Source: Polaromonas sp.
GTDB taxonomy: Bacteria; Pseudomonadota; Gammaproteobacteria; Burkholderiales; Burkholderiaceae_C
Reading direction: 5' to 3'
Length of the DNA stretch: 38,789 nucleotides
Assembly (NCBI GenBank): GCA_013297865.1
Contig: JAAFIP010000020.1
Span: forward strand, 1-38,789
Both the position numbers and the translations under genes were made by a program. This document shows positions 16,069 to 24,438 of the stretch, piece after piece. The notes beneath the pieces were generated by a model. It did not search any database and was not told the DNA's origin. It saw only the letters and a list, made by a program, of their open reading frames with translations. The first letter of the stretch is position 1. The number at the start of each line of letters is the position of its first letter.

Positions 16069-18741
16069 GTGGCTACCTACTCACCCTCCTCGTCGATTGC
16101 CAGCGCTGGCTTGGCGCGGCAGGCGCGCGAGCTGTTTGTCAGCAAAGCGGTGGAGGTGCTGGGCGAGACTGCCCAGGCCGTGCGCCAGCGGCTGACGGGA
16201 TTGTTGGACAAAAGCTCCAACGCGCGTGAAGCACAGGACCGGCGTGACGCATGGGTGGCTTACCAAAAAAGTGAAACCATCTGGACCAGCGCGGTTGCGG
16301 CCGCCTGGAAAAAAGCGGTGGTTCCGCCCACCACCACCACACCCAATCGCCTGTCCTCCATGAGCTTTGAGCTGATGGGCAACGATGTGATGGAAAACAA
16401 GATTCTGTCCTCGCGCCTGTCTCTGCGCATTCTGGACAAAGCCTCCTGGGAGTTCAACGACCTGACCCTGCGCATCCGCCAGCTTGACCGTGTCGAAGAG
16501 CTGGACCGCCAGGACGTGCTCAAACCCGAGGCCTGTGCCCAGATCATGGTGGAGTCGTGGATGAGCTCGGGGCTCACGCGCGAGGCTTGGTTGAGCGTGC
16601 AGGATGTCATCCACCAAAGTGTGGGCGAGCGCATGGTCGAGGCTTACCATGCCGTCAACGAATTTTTGGTGGCCAAAGGCGTGATGGCTGATATCGACCT
16701 GCGCGCCATGGTCAAGCGCACCCCCAATGCAGGCAACTCCGGCAGCGGATCTTTGCCTACTGAGCGCGCCGATCTGCGCGATCCGGGCGCGTCGGGCTTT
16801 GAGGGCCAGCGCGGCAGCGGCTACCCAGGCCAATCAGGCTACGCAGGCCAATCGGGCTATGCGGGCGGCACCAACAACTCCGGTAGTGTGCAGCGACGCG
16901 GCACCATGACCAGCCCAGGTAATCTGGCCGGGCAGGCTGGTGGGGCGGCGCCCAGTGGCTATGCGCCAGCAGGCGCTGCGGGACGAGCGGGTGCTGGCGC
17001 GGGCATGGGTAGACCCGGGGGCGCAGCAGGTTCAACTGGTGCAATGGGTGGGGGTGCGCAAGGTGCAGGCGGCCCGACAGGCCCGCAGGGGGGTGGTGTG
17101 GCCCGCCCTGGCCGCGCCGCCGTGGCCCAGTATGCCGAAGCCTCGCACGAAGAAACCCGCATGATGACCTCGGCCACACCGCTGGCGCGCGCCAAGATGC
17201 GCGCCCAGGGCGTGATTGGTCAGCTCAAGCGCATGCTCACCGACCGGGTGGCTGGCTTTGATGACTCCCGCTCGTATGGCGGGCCGTCACCTCAGCTGGC
17301 TGCAGCCATGGCACCGCGCTCTGGCGGCTATGTACGCACCCAACAAGCCGGCTATGCGGGCGGGGGCGCCAGCACGCCAGGTGCCATCGGAGGAGCAGGT
17401 GGTGGCGCTGGGGTAACCTACACCGTGGTCGAAGGCATGCGCCCCGAGCAGGCCGCTGGGGCCTTGCGCAACGAAACCGATACGCTGAAGAAAGCCGCCT
17501 CCACCACGGCAGAAAAAGCCACCATTGAAATCGTGGCGCTGATGTTCCAAGCCATTCTGGCCGAAGACCGCATTCCGCCCACGGTGCGGGTGTGGTTTGC
17601 GCGCCTGCAGATGCCCGTGCTGCGCTTGGCGCTGTCCGAGCCGGAGTTTTTTGGCAGCCTGCAGCATCCTGCGCGCCGCCTGATTGACCGCATGGGGTCC
17701 TGCGTGCTCGGCTTTGAGGCCGATGTGAGCAGCGCCGCACTCGAGAGCGAAATCAAGCGCGTCGTGCAGGTGATCGAGCAGTATCCCGAGACGGGGCGGC
17801 GCGTGTTCCAGCTGGTGTATGACGAGTTCCAGAAGTTTCTGGCTAAATTCCTGACCGAAGGACAGACTACCAAGCGGGTGGTCTCGGTGGCCCAGCAGAT
17901 GGAGCAGAAGGAAACCGCCGCCATCCAGTACATCATTGAGCTGCGCAAGATGTTTGGCGATGTGCCGGTGCGCGACGAAATCCGCGAGTTCATTTTCAAG
18001 ATCTGGGCCGAAGTGCTGGCCGTGGCCGCCATCAAGCAAGGCGGCCAGCATGCGGACACCATCAGTCTCAAGCAAGTGGCGGCCGATCTGGTGTGGGCCG
18101 CCAGCGCCAAGCCCAACCGTGCGGATCGCGCCAAGGTCATCCAGGACCTGCCCCAGCTGCTCAAGCGCATGCGACAGGGCATGACGCTGCTGAGTTTTGA
18201 CAGTGCCAAGCAGGACGAACATATCAAGATCATCAGCGACACCCTGGCCGATGCCTTCATGTCCAAAACCGAGACGGTGGATGCCAAGCAGATTGAGGCC
18301 ATGTCCAAGCGCCTGAAAAACCTGGAAGACTTCATCTCCGAAGACGATGTGGGCGACTTGCCGCTAGATGCCGAGAGCATTGAGCTGATGTTGGGCATCG
18401 ACACCACGGGCATCGACATCATCACTGCAGGCGGTAGCGACCCGACCGAGGGCATGCGCGCCTGGGCGGGCGAGCTCGAAGAAGGCAGCTGGTTCAATCT
18501 GGACCACAACGGCAAAAGCGCCAAGGTGCAATATGCCTGGCGCAGCCAGCGCGGCCAGCTGCATTTGTTTGCGTCCACCGCAGGGCGCACCTACCTGTTC
18601 CAGGTGCGCCGCCTGGCCTCGTATCTGCAGGCCGGCCTGCTCACACCGATTGAAGACGAAGCACTGACCGTGCGCGCCACCCGCGACGCGCTGACCAAGA
18701 TCGACGCCAACCCCGAGCGCCTGCTGGCCACCAGCGCCTGA
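16069..18741 (+). CDS. DUF1631 family protein with glycine-rich linker
   Basis: An 890-residue protein from a GTG start with no clear ribosome site. The N-terminal part (residues 1-225) and the C-terminal part (about 450-890) match my memory of the DUF1631 family, whose function is not established. Recognisable pieces are MSFELMGNDVMENKILSSRL, RVWFARLQMPVLRLALSEPE, and a C-terminal domain with WFNLDHNGKSAKVQYAW and LFASTAGRTYLFQ that looks like a small beta-barrel of PilZ type. Residues about 225-355 form a Gly/Ser/Gln/Ala-rich low-complexity linker with repeats such as GQSGYAGQSGYAGG. Further Gly-rich stretches lie near 430-450. It is predicted cytoplasmic. It converges on dprA with only 14 bp between the stop codons. 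Confidence 0.82.
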   Translation: MATYSPSSSIASAGLARQARELFVSKAVEVLGETAQAVRQRLTGLLDKSSNAREAQDRRDAWVAYQKSETIWTSAVAAAWKKAVVPPTTTTPNRLSSMSFELMGNDVMENKILSSRLSLRILDKASWEFNDLTLRIRQLDRVEELDRQDVLKPEACAQIMVESWMSSGLTREAWLSVQDVIHQSVGERMVEAYHAVNEFLVAKGVMADIDLRAMVKRTPNAGNSGSGSLPTERADLRDPGASGFEGQRGSGYPGQSGYAGQSGYAGGTNNSGSVQRRGTMTSPGNLAGQAGGAAPSGYAPAGAAGRAGAGAGMGRPGGAAGSTGAMGGGAQGAGGPTGPQGGGVARPGRAAVAQYAEASHEETRMMTSATPLARAKMRAQGVIGQLKRMLTDRVAGFDDSRSYGGPSPQLAAAMAPRSGGYVRTQQAGYAGGGASTPGAIGGAGGGAGVTYTVVEGMRPEQAAGALRNETDTLKKAASTTAEKATIEIVALMFQAILAEDRIPPTVRVWFARLQMPVLRLALSEPEFFGSLQHPARRLIDRMGSCVLGFEADVSSAALESEIKRVVQVIEQYPETGRRVFQLVYDEFQKFLAKFLTEGQTTKRVVSVAQQMEQKETAAIQYIIELRKMFGDVPVRDEIREFIFKIWAEVLAVAAIKQGGQHADTISLKQVAADLVWAASAKPNRADRAKVIQDLPQLLKRMRQGMTLLSFDSAKQDEHIKIISDTLADAFMSKTETVDAKQIEAMSKRLKNLEDFISEDDVGDLPLDAESIELMLGIDTTGIDIITAGGSDPTEGMRAWAGELEEGSWFNLDHNGKSAKVQYAWRSQRGQLHLFASTAGRTYLFQVRRLASYLQAGLLTPIEDEALTVRATRDALTKIDANPERLLATSA

Positions 18742-18755
18742 GCGCTGCAGTCGCG

Positions 18756-19937
18756 CTAAGCCAGTGCCTGGCGCTGGAACAGGCCACCGGGCAGGCGTGC
18801 CACATCGCCCGACATCTCCAGCTCAAACAGTCGCGCCTGCAAATGCGCCGCATCGATACCCGTGCGCGCAATCAGCGCATCCAGGCTCACCGGGTCATAG
18901 CCCAGTGCCGTGAGCAGGGCCTCATCGGTGCTGGCAGAGGGCGCGTCGTCCTCTGCTGTGCCAGCACTGCTGCTGCCATCACGGGCAGGTGTGCCCAGGC
19001 TGACGGGATACTGCAGCTCCTGCAGTACGTCCTGGGCTGATTCCACCAGCTTGGCCCCTTGCTTGATCAGCAGGTGGCAGCCTTTGGACAGGGCTGAGTG
19101 GATCGAGCCGGGAATGGCAAACACATCCTTGCCCTGCTCGGCAGCCAGGCGCGCGGTGATCAGCGAGCCAGACTTGACCGCCGCCTCCACCACCAAGGTG
19201 CCCTGGGTCAGGGCCGAGATGATGCGGTTGCGTTTGGGGAAGTTGGCTGCCAGGGGCGGTGTGCCTACCGGAAACTCGCTGAAGATGATGCCGCTGCTGG
19301 CAATACGGTGGGCCAGCTCGTAATGCTTTTTGGGGTACACACGGTCCAGGCCTGTGCCGACGATGGCAATTGTGCTGCCGGCGCTGCGCGGAGCAGCGTC
19401 GTAGGCATCTAGCGCGCCGGCATGCGCCGCGCCGTCTACACCCAGCGCCAGGCCGCTGACCACATGCATGCCCGATGCCGCAAAGCTGGCGGCAAAGCTG
19501 CGTGCATTGGCCTCGCCTTGGGGTGTGGGGTTGCGGCTGCCCACGATGGCAATGTCGTTGGCGTGTTCTTTGCCTGCCAGCTGGGCCAGCACGGAGCGCG
19601 AGCCCATGGCATACAGCACCAGTGGCGGGTCGTCCAGCGCCAACAAGGCTTTGGGGTACAGTGGATCGGCCAGGGTGATCATGTAGCGCGGCAGGCCGTC
19701 GCGCTGGCTGCCTGCAAGCCAGTCTTCTGTGGCCTGGGTCAGCGCGTCCAGGCCCTCGGGCAGGGTTTTGAGGGCTTGCACCTGCGCCGGGCTGACCAAC
19801 TGCTGTAGCGCGGCAGTGCTTTGCGCAAAAACGGCGGGGGGCAGGCCAAACGCAGCCAGCAACTTGCGGGCGCTGGTGTTGCCAACCCCTTCAGTGAGCG
19901 TCAGGCGCAGCCACGCAGCGAGCTCGTCGCGGTGCAT
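18756..19937 (-). CDS. dprA: DNA processing protein DprA (Smf)
   Basis: A 393-residue protein. The N-terminal SAM-like part runs DELAAWLRLTLTEGVGNTSA. The Rossmann core has IAIVGSRNPTPQGEANARSF, HVVSGLALGVDGAAHAGAL, FPKRNRIISALTQGTLVVEA, SGSLITARLAAEQGKDVFAI and PGSIHSALSKGCHLLIKQGA. The C-terminal winged-helix-like domain covers about residues 325-393. DprA loads RecA onto incoming single-stranded DNA during natural transformation and protects it. The LysM gene lies 25 bp upstream on the same strand, so they may be cotranscribed. There is no other competence gene in the window. Confidence 0.95.
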   Translation of the reverse strand: MHRDELAAWLRLTLTEGVGNTSARKLLAAFGLPPAVFAQSTAALQQLVSPAQVQALKTLPEGLDALTQATEDWLAGSQRDGLPRYMITLADPLYPKALLALDDPPLVLYAMGSRSVLAQLAGKEHANDIAIVGSRNPTPQGEANARSFAASFAASGMHVVSGLALGVDGAAHAGALDAYDAAPRSAGSTIAIVGTGLDRVYPKKHYELAHRIASSGIIFSEFPVGTPPLAANFPKRNRIISALTQGTLVVEAAVKSGSLITARLAAEQGKDVFAIPGSIHSALSKGCHLLIKQGAKLVESAQDVLQELQYPVSLGTPARDGSSSAGTAEDDAPSASTDEALLTALGYDPVSLDALIARTGIDAAHLQARLFELEMSGDVARLPGGLFQRQALA

Positions 19938-19962
19938 ACCTTGCCTGCGCCCTGTGCAGTAA

Positions 19963-21201
19963 TCAGCGTGGGTTGACCAGTCGGTCGCCGACGCTCACGC
20001 CGTCGGTGATCTGCAAAATCAGCGCGTAGGAGACTTTGTCGAAGGTGCGAAACACCATCAGCAGGCCATTGCGCTCATCGGGCAGTTTGATCTGCGGCTT
20101 GGCCGGGTCGGTGCGGTCCAGGACCTGCCTGCCGTCGTTCAAAATCGCCAGCACATGGCCGGTCTCCATGCCGTCGAGCTTGCCGCGGTTGATGACCACG
20201 ATCTGGTTCTGTGCGGCATTGACTACCCCATTGCCATAGACGGACACGATGCGCCCGCCTTCGATACGCTGCTCGGGTGCTCGGGGCACATAGGTCTGGA
20301 ACTCGCGCTTGGGCTCTGGCAGCAGGCGGTCGCCCACGCGCATTTCCTCTTTGCTGTTCACGATGTCAATGGTGGCGGGCACGATCTCAGCAATGTCTTT
20401 GCCCGATTTGTCCTTGCCTGCGCGCAGGCTCTCGCCGCGCACCAGCTCTGCGTCGCCGACGTACTGCGCTTCGTAGCCCAGCACCAAGTCGGTGTTGGGG
20501 TCTTTGAGCGGCTTGGCGTTGCGGAACACGCGAAACTTGTAGGGTGCGCCTTGGGCGGTGCTCAGATCGCCTTCGCGTTGGGCCCGGGCATAGCCGCGGT
20601 CACCACGCGAGAGCAGTACGCGGTCTTGCGTGGCCACAATGCGTGGGGCAGTCAGCAACGTGGCTTCATCCACCACCAGCGGCTCGGCCAGGAAGGGCTC
20701 GATCAGGTTGGGCGGCAGCGTGGGGATGGCGGCATCGGCCAGCGCGCTGATACGCGTGCGTGGCGAAACGCGGATGGTATCGGTAGGCACATCGCCGGGG
20801 CCGCCAGAGCGCACGCGCAGGGTGGCGCGACCGCCGGTCTTGTCCAGGTACAGTTGCTGGCCGGGATAGATCAGGTGCGGATTGCGGATGGACTGCAGGT
20901 TCATGCCCCACAGCTCAGGCCAGCGCCAGGGGCTTTTGAGGAACAGCCGCGAGATGGCCCACAGCGTGTCGCCCGACTTGACGGTGTAATTGTCTGGTGC
21001 GTTGGGGCTGAGCTCGCTCAGCGGCACGCCAGACTGGGCCACCTGCTGCGCGGTGGCCTTTTGGGCCGGGGTGGTTACAAATTGAGCAGATGCCGTGTTG
21101 TTGGCTGTGACCAAGGCTACGCCCAGGCTCAAACCGACAGCCAATGGGCCTGTGGAGGCCCTCAATGTAAAAATTGTCCAACTAGAAATGCGCTTCGTCA
21201 T
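19963..21201 (-). CDS. LysM peptidoglycan-binding domain protein
   Basis: A 412-residue exported protein. The signal peptide is at about residues 1-40 (ending near NNTASAQ). One LysM domain follows at about residues 72-118 (YTVKSGDTLWAISRLFLKSP, then LIYPGQQLYL). The rest (about 130-412) is a beta-rich region with DRVLLSRGDRGYA, FRVFRNAKPLKDP and GRIVSVYGNGVVNAAQNQIV, with no fold that I recognise. It presumably sits in the periplasm bound to peptidoglycan. GAGAGG lies before the ATG. The order LysM-dprA, divergent from def-fmt, is one I associate with Burkholderiales. Confidence 0.85.
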   Translation of the reverse strand: MTKRISSWTIFTLRASTGPLAVGLSLGVALVTANNTASAQFVTTPAQKATAQQVAQSGVPLSELSPNAPDNYTVKSGDTLWAISRLFLKSPWRWPELWGMNLQSIRNPHLIYPGQQLYLDKTGGRATLRVRSGGPGDVPTDTIRVSPRTRISALADAAIPTLPPNLIEPFLAEPLVVDEATLLTAPRIVATQDRVLLSRGDRGYARAQREGDLSTAQGAPYKFRVFRNAKPLKDPNTDLVLGYEAQYVGDAELVRGESLRAGKDKSGKDIAEIVPATIDIVNSKEEMRVGDRLLPEPKREFQTYVPRAPEQRIEGGRIVSVYGNGVVNAAQNQIVVINRGKLDGMETGHVLAILNDGRQVLDRTDPAKPQIKLPDERNGLLMVFRTFDKVSYALILQITDGVSVGDRLVNPR

Positions 21202-21263
21202 GAAAGCCTCTCGCCTTAATTCTCATAATTCACTGTCAATTCTCGATTTAAGCTGTTGATTTG

Positions 21264-21294
21264 GCAAGGATAAATGCAAAATTTGTATCCTTGC
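21264..21294. promoter_or_regulatory. Inverted repeat between divergent lysM and def
   Basis: GCAAGGATA (21264-21272) and TATCCTTGC (21286-21294) are perfect 9-bp inverted repeats separated by 13 A/T-rich bases, in the 226-bp region between two divergent genes. This could be an operator or a leader hairpin of the LysM transcript. Confidence 0.45.
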
Positions 21295-21427
21295 GTGCGC
21301 CAGGGCCTCGAAAATTAGCGAAAATACATCAGTTTTGTCCCATCGCCCGCATAGTGCACCTTGACCGTCGCACCTCAGGCCTTGGCACGCCCCATTACCT
21401 TGCCACTTGTTTGCTTTTGATCAGCCC

Positions 21428-21946
21428 ATGACCGCCCCGAAGATTTTGCCCATTTTGCGCTACCCCGACCCCCGCCTGCACACCGTGGCCAAGCCCGTGG
21501 GCGCGATCGACCAGCGCATCCGCAGCCTGATTGACGACATGCTGTTGACCATGTATGACGCCAACGGCATTGGTCTGGCTGCCACGCAAGTCAACGTGCA
21601 TGAGCGGCTGGTGATCATTGACGTGAGCGAAGAGCGCGATGCGCCGCTGGTGCTGATCAACCCCGAAATCACCTGGGCCAGCCCCGAGAAGCAAAAGGCC
21701 GAAGAGGGCTGCCTGTCGGTGCCCGAAATCTACGATGGCGTGGAGCGCAGCGTGGCGGTGAAAGTCACAGCGCTGGACGCCAACGGCACCACCCAACAGA
21801 TCGAAGCCGAGGGCCTGCTGGCGGTGTGCATCCAGCACGAGCTGGACCATCTGCTGGGCAAGGTGTTTGTGGAATACCTCAGCCCGCTCAAACGCAACCG
21901 CATCAAAACCAAGCTGGCCAAGGTGGCACGCGACGACAAACGCTGA
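21428..21946 (+). CDS. def: Peptide deformylase
   Basis: A 172-residue enzyme with all three deformylase motifs: [16 protein letters not shown] (metal ligand Cys95) and QHELDH (His137, Glu138, His141). It removes the formyl group from the N-terminal methionine of new proteins in the cytoplasm. The ATG at 21428 gives the standard family start [24 protein letters not shown] seven codons upstream is possible but unsupported. It stands 130 bp before fmt, the enzyme that adds the formyl group. Confidence 0.96.
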   Translation: MTAPKILPILRYPDPRLHTVAKPVGAIDQRIRSLIDDMLLTMYDANGIGLAATQVNVHERLVIIDVSEERDAPLVLINPEITWASPEKQKAEEGCLSVPEIYDGVERSVAVKVTALDANGTTQQIEAEGLLAVCIQHELDHLLGKVFVEYLSPLKRNRIKTKLAKVARDDKR

Positions 21947-22026
21947 CCCGCAAGGCCGCCCGGCGCGCGCAGCGGCAGCGCAGGGCCTGTTTTGATGCCC
22001 GTTTATTATTGTTTTCAGCTGCCAGC

Positions 22027-22064
22027 CCAATAGAATATCGCAGGAGCAGCTATTTAATTTATAG
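22027..22064 (+). repeat. 38-bp interspersed repeat, copy 5
   Basis: A near-consensus copy: CCAATAGAATATCGCAGGAG, then CAGCTATTTAATTTATAG. It ends 12 bp before the fmt start codon and so forms most of the def-fmt spacer that is nearest fmt. Confidence 0.88.
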
Positions 22065-22076
22065 CATATCTCATCC

Positions 22077-23147
22077 ATGAAAGTCATCTTTGCCGGCACG
22101 CCGGAGTTTGCCAAAGTGGCTTTGGAGCAGCTGCTGGCAGCGGGCTTTGAGGTGCCTCTGGTGCTGACGCAGCCCGACCGCCCTGCAGGGCGCGGGCTCA
22201 AGCTGCAGGCCTCGCCCGTCAAGCAGTGTGCTCTGGAGCACGGCATCGCGCTGGCCCAGCCGCGCAGCCTGCGGCTGGATGGCAAATACCCCGAAGACGC
22301 TGCAGCTGCGCGGGCGGCCATTGCTGCGGCTAACGCCGATGTGATGGTGGTGGCCGCTTATGGGCTGATCCTGCCGCAATGGGTGCTGGATGTGATGGGC
22401 GGTGCAGCTGCGGCAGTGCAATCGGAGGCGGCTGTGGCAGCGGGCGCAAGCGCGCGCAAGTGGGGCTGCCTGAACATTCACGCCAGCCTGCTGCCGCGCT
22501 GGCGCGGCGCCGCGCCCATCCACCGGGCCATTGAGGCGGGCGATGCCGAGACCGGCATCACCATCATGCAGATGGACGCCGGGCTGGACACGGGCGACAT
22601 GCTGCTGGTGGAGCGCCTGCCTATTGCTCCTGATGACAACACCCCGCGCCTGCACGACAAGCTGGCCGTGCTAGGCGGGCGCTGCATTGTGCAGGTGCTG
22701 CAGCAGGCCGCGCAGGGCCAGCTGCAGGCTGTGGCGCAACCGCGCGTGCCGCAGGATGTGACAGACGCTGCTGAAATCCAGCGCCTGTCGGCCGCGCTGG
22801 GCATCAGCTATGCCCACAAGATTGACAAAGCCGAGGCGGGCATTGACTGGAACCAAAGCGCTGCGGTGATCGAGCGCAAAGTGCGTGCGCTGGACCCTTT
22901 TCCAGGCTGCACGGCGCAGCTCAAGGGCGAGACAGTGAAGATCAATCACTCTCAAATTGATAGCTGCCCCCGCGATATTTCATTGGCCTGCGGCACGATT
23001 AGTGATATCAATGAGCAGGGTATTGGCGTGCAATGCGCTGATGGCGTGCTGCGCTTGACGCAGCTGCAGCGCGCCGGTGGCAAGCGCTTGGGCGCGTCAG
23101 AGTTTGCGCGCGGTTTTGCGCTGCAGGTGGGTCAGCGTTTTGACTGA
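22077..23147 (+). CDS. fmt: Methionyl-tRNA formyltransferase with two insertions
   Basis: A 356-residue enzyme that formylates initiator Met-tRNA using 10-formyl-tetrahydrofolate. It starts [20 protein letters not shown]. Catalytic residues are Asn133 and His135 in [20 protein letters not shown] and Asp171 in [11 protein letters not shown]. coli Fmt is shorter (Asn106, His108, Asp144). Two features explain the excess. An Ala-rich insertion lies at about residues 108-130 ([20 protein letters not shown]). In the C-terminal domain, residues about 292-304 ([14 protein letters not shown]) are encoded by a copy of the 38-bp repeat in frame. The downstream [20 protein letters not shown] is normal, so the frame is intact. 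No good ribosome site is seen before the ATG. Confidence 0.94.
   Translation: MKVIFAGTPEFAKVALEQLLAAGFEVPLVLTQPDRPAGRGLKLQASPVKQCALEHGIALAQPRSLRLDGKYPEDAAAARAAIAAANADVMVVAAYGLILPQWVLDVMGGAAAAVQSEAAVAAGASARKWGCLNIHASLLPRWRGAAPIHRAIEAGDAETGITIMQMDAGLDTGDMLLVERLPIAPDDNTPRLHDKLAVLGGRCIVQVLQQAAQGQLQAVAQPRVPQDVTDAAEIQRLSAALGISYAHKIDKAEAGIDWNQSAAVIERKVRALDPFPGCTAQLKGETVKINHSQIDSCPRDISLACGTISDINEQGIGVQCADGVLRLTQLQRAGGKRLGASEFARGFALQVGQRFD
22949..22986 (-). repeat. 38-bp interspersed repeat, copy 6, inside fmt
   Basis: A reverse copy within the coding sequence: CTCTCAAATTGATAGCTGCC, then CCCGCGATATTTCATTGG, followed by the family flank CCTG. It is read without a stop as part of the C-terminal domain of Fmt. 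Confidence 0.85.
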
Positions 23148-23913
23148 GCCCTCCTTGCCAGGGCAGCAGCCTGTGTGGCGGCATAGCGAATTTGCCCAGG
23201 GCGCACGCGACATGCTGCCCGTGGCCCCGGGCATTGCGGCCTGGGGGCTGATGACGGGCGTGGCGATGATGAAGTCAGGCCTGAGCCTGGTGGAAGCTCT
23301 GTCGATGGCGCTGTTCGTGTTTGCGGGCAGCTCGCAGCTGGCGGCCATGCCGCTGATGATTGCGGGCGCGCCCATGTGGGTGGTGCTGGCCACCGGCTTT
23401 TGTGTGAACCTGCGCTTTGTGGTGTTCAGCATCCACCTGCGCCCGTATGTGATGCACCAGCCGCTGTGGCGCAGGCTGGTAAGTGGTTACTTCACGGCAG
23501 ACTTAAGCTACGTCATGTTTGTGCAGCGCTACAAAACCCCAGCCGAGCGCAGCGACAGCACTATGCTGCGTGCCCAAGAGGCCTATCTGGCGGGCAACTG
23601 CTTTGTCAACTGGCTCAGCTGGGTGGGCCCCGGCCTGGTGGGCATCGTGCTGGCCAATTTCATTCCGCCCGCGTGGGGCCTGGGCTTTGCAGGCATTTTG
23701 GCCTTGCTGGGCATCACCTGCGCGCTGGCCAGCTCGCAGTTGCGCATGGTGTCGGTCGGGGTGGCGGGCGCTGCGGCGGTAGTGGCGTTTGCGTTGCCGC
23801 TCAAGCTCAATATTCTGGTGGCCATTGGGGTGGCGGTGGTGGTCTGTCTGTCGCTGGAAAAGCTGCGGCCTCCACCCGCTTCACCCGCTGCATCAGGCAA
23901 AGGCAGCGCATGA
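23140..23913 (+). CDS. azlC: Branched-chain amino acid exporter, large subunit (AzlC family)
   Basis: About 257 residues with several membrane helices. The AzlC family is recognised from [40 protein letters not shown] and [11 protein letters not shown] near the middle, then [10 protein letters not shown]. With AzlD it forms an inner-membrane exporter of branched-chain amino acids and analogues. The start is uncertain. TTG at 23140 has AGGTGG nine bases upstream and overlaps the fmt end by eight bases; GTG at 23077 (longer overlap) or GTG at 23173 are alternatives. The last four bases overlap azlD (ATGA). Confidence 0.88.
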   Translation: MTEPSLPGQQPVWRHSEFAQGARDMLPVAPGIAAWGLMTGVAMMKSGLSLVEALSMALFVFAGSSQLAAMPLMIAGAPMWVVLATGFCVNLRFVVFSIHLRPYVMHQPLWRRLVSGYFTADLSYVMFVQRYKTPAERSDSTMLRAQEAYLAGNCFVNWLSWVGPGLVGIVLANFIPPAWGLGFAGILALLGITCALASSQLRMVSVGVAGAAAVVAFALPLKLNILVAIGVAVVVCLSLEKLRPPPASPAASGKGSA

Positions 23914-24251
23914 TCAGCGGCGAGACAGACCTGTGGACCCTGGTCACCATCGCGCTCTTGGCGTGTGTGACGGTGCTGACGCGCTCGTTCTTTTTCATCT
24001 CGCGCCGCGAGTGGAAGCTGCCCCATTGGGCCGAGCGCGGGCTGCAGTATGCGCCCATCGCAGCCCTGGCCGCGGTGATCATTCCCGAGATTGTCATGTC
24101 CCAGGGCCAGCTGGTGCGCACCCTGCAGGACGCGCGCCTGTACGGCGCAGCAGCAGGCATGGCGGTGTATTACTGGCGCCGCAGCACGCTGGGCTGCATT
24201 CTGGGCGGCATGGCGGTGTATCTGCCTTTGCATGTGGGGCTGGGCTGGTAA
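23910..24251 (+). CDS. azlD: Branched-chain amino acid exporter, small subunit (AzlD family)
   Basis: A 113-residue membrane protein with four hydrophobic stretches: LWTLVTIALLACVTVLTRSF, LQYAPIAALAAVIIPEIV, LYGAAAGMAVYYWR and LGCILGGMAVYLPLHVGLGW. The T-R-S/x-F-F motif after helix 1 and the P-E-I/V in helix 2 are typical of AzlD. It starts inside the azlC stop codon region (ATGA), so the two subunits are translationally coupled. Confidence 0.9.
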   Translation: MISGETDLWTLVTIALLACVTVLTRSFFFISRREWKLPHWAERGLQYAPIAALAAVIIPEIVMSQGQLVRTLQDARLYGAAAGMAVYYWRRSTLGCILGGMAVYLPLHVGLGW

Positions 24252-24322
24252 GCGCAGGTTGGCAGTGACTTTCAGGCAGTAGCCCCTGCAAGCAGCGGTC
24301 CTTGCAAAGCCAAATACGCCGA

Positions 24323-24345
24323 AAAGTATCGCCTAATGATACTTT
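24323..24345. other. Small inverted repeat after azlD
   Basis: AAAGTATC (24323-24330) and GATACTTT (24338-24345) are perfect inverted repeats around a 7-nt loop. There is no T tract directly after, so an operator or a weak terminator are both possible. The remainder of the 187-bp gap shows a T run at 24373-24378 and nothing else. Confidence 0.35.
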
Positions 24346-24438
24346 CAGTGCTGCCGCCCACCGCTTCACGGGTTTTTTCAGGGTTTGTGACAAAGCTTTG
24401 CACACTGCATGCATGTTCAACAACCCGGTGCAAGCGCC

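Noticed and set aside
18740-18756. AGCGC-N7-GCGCT as a bidirectional terminator between DUF1631 and dprA
   Set aside because: Only a 5-bp stem with no T tract on either side.
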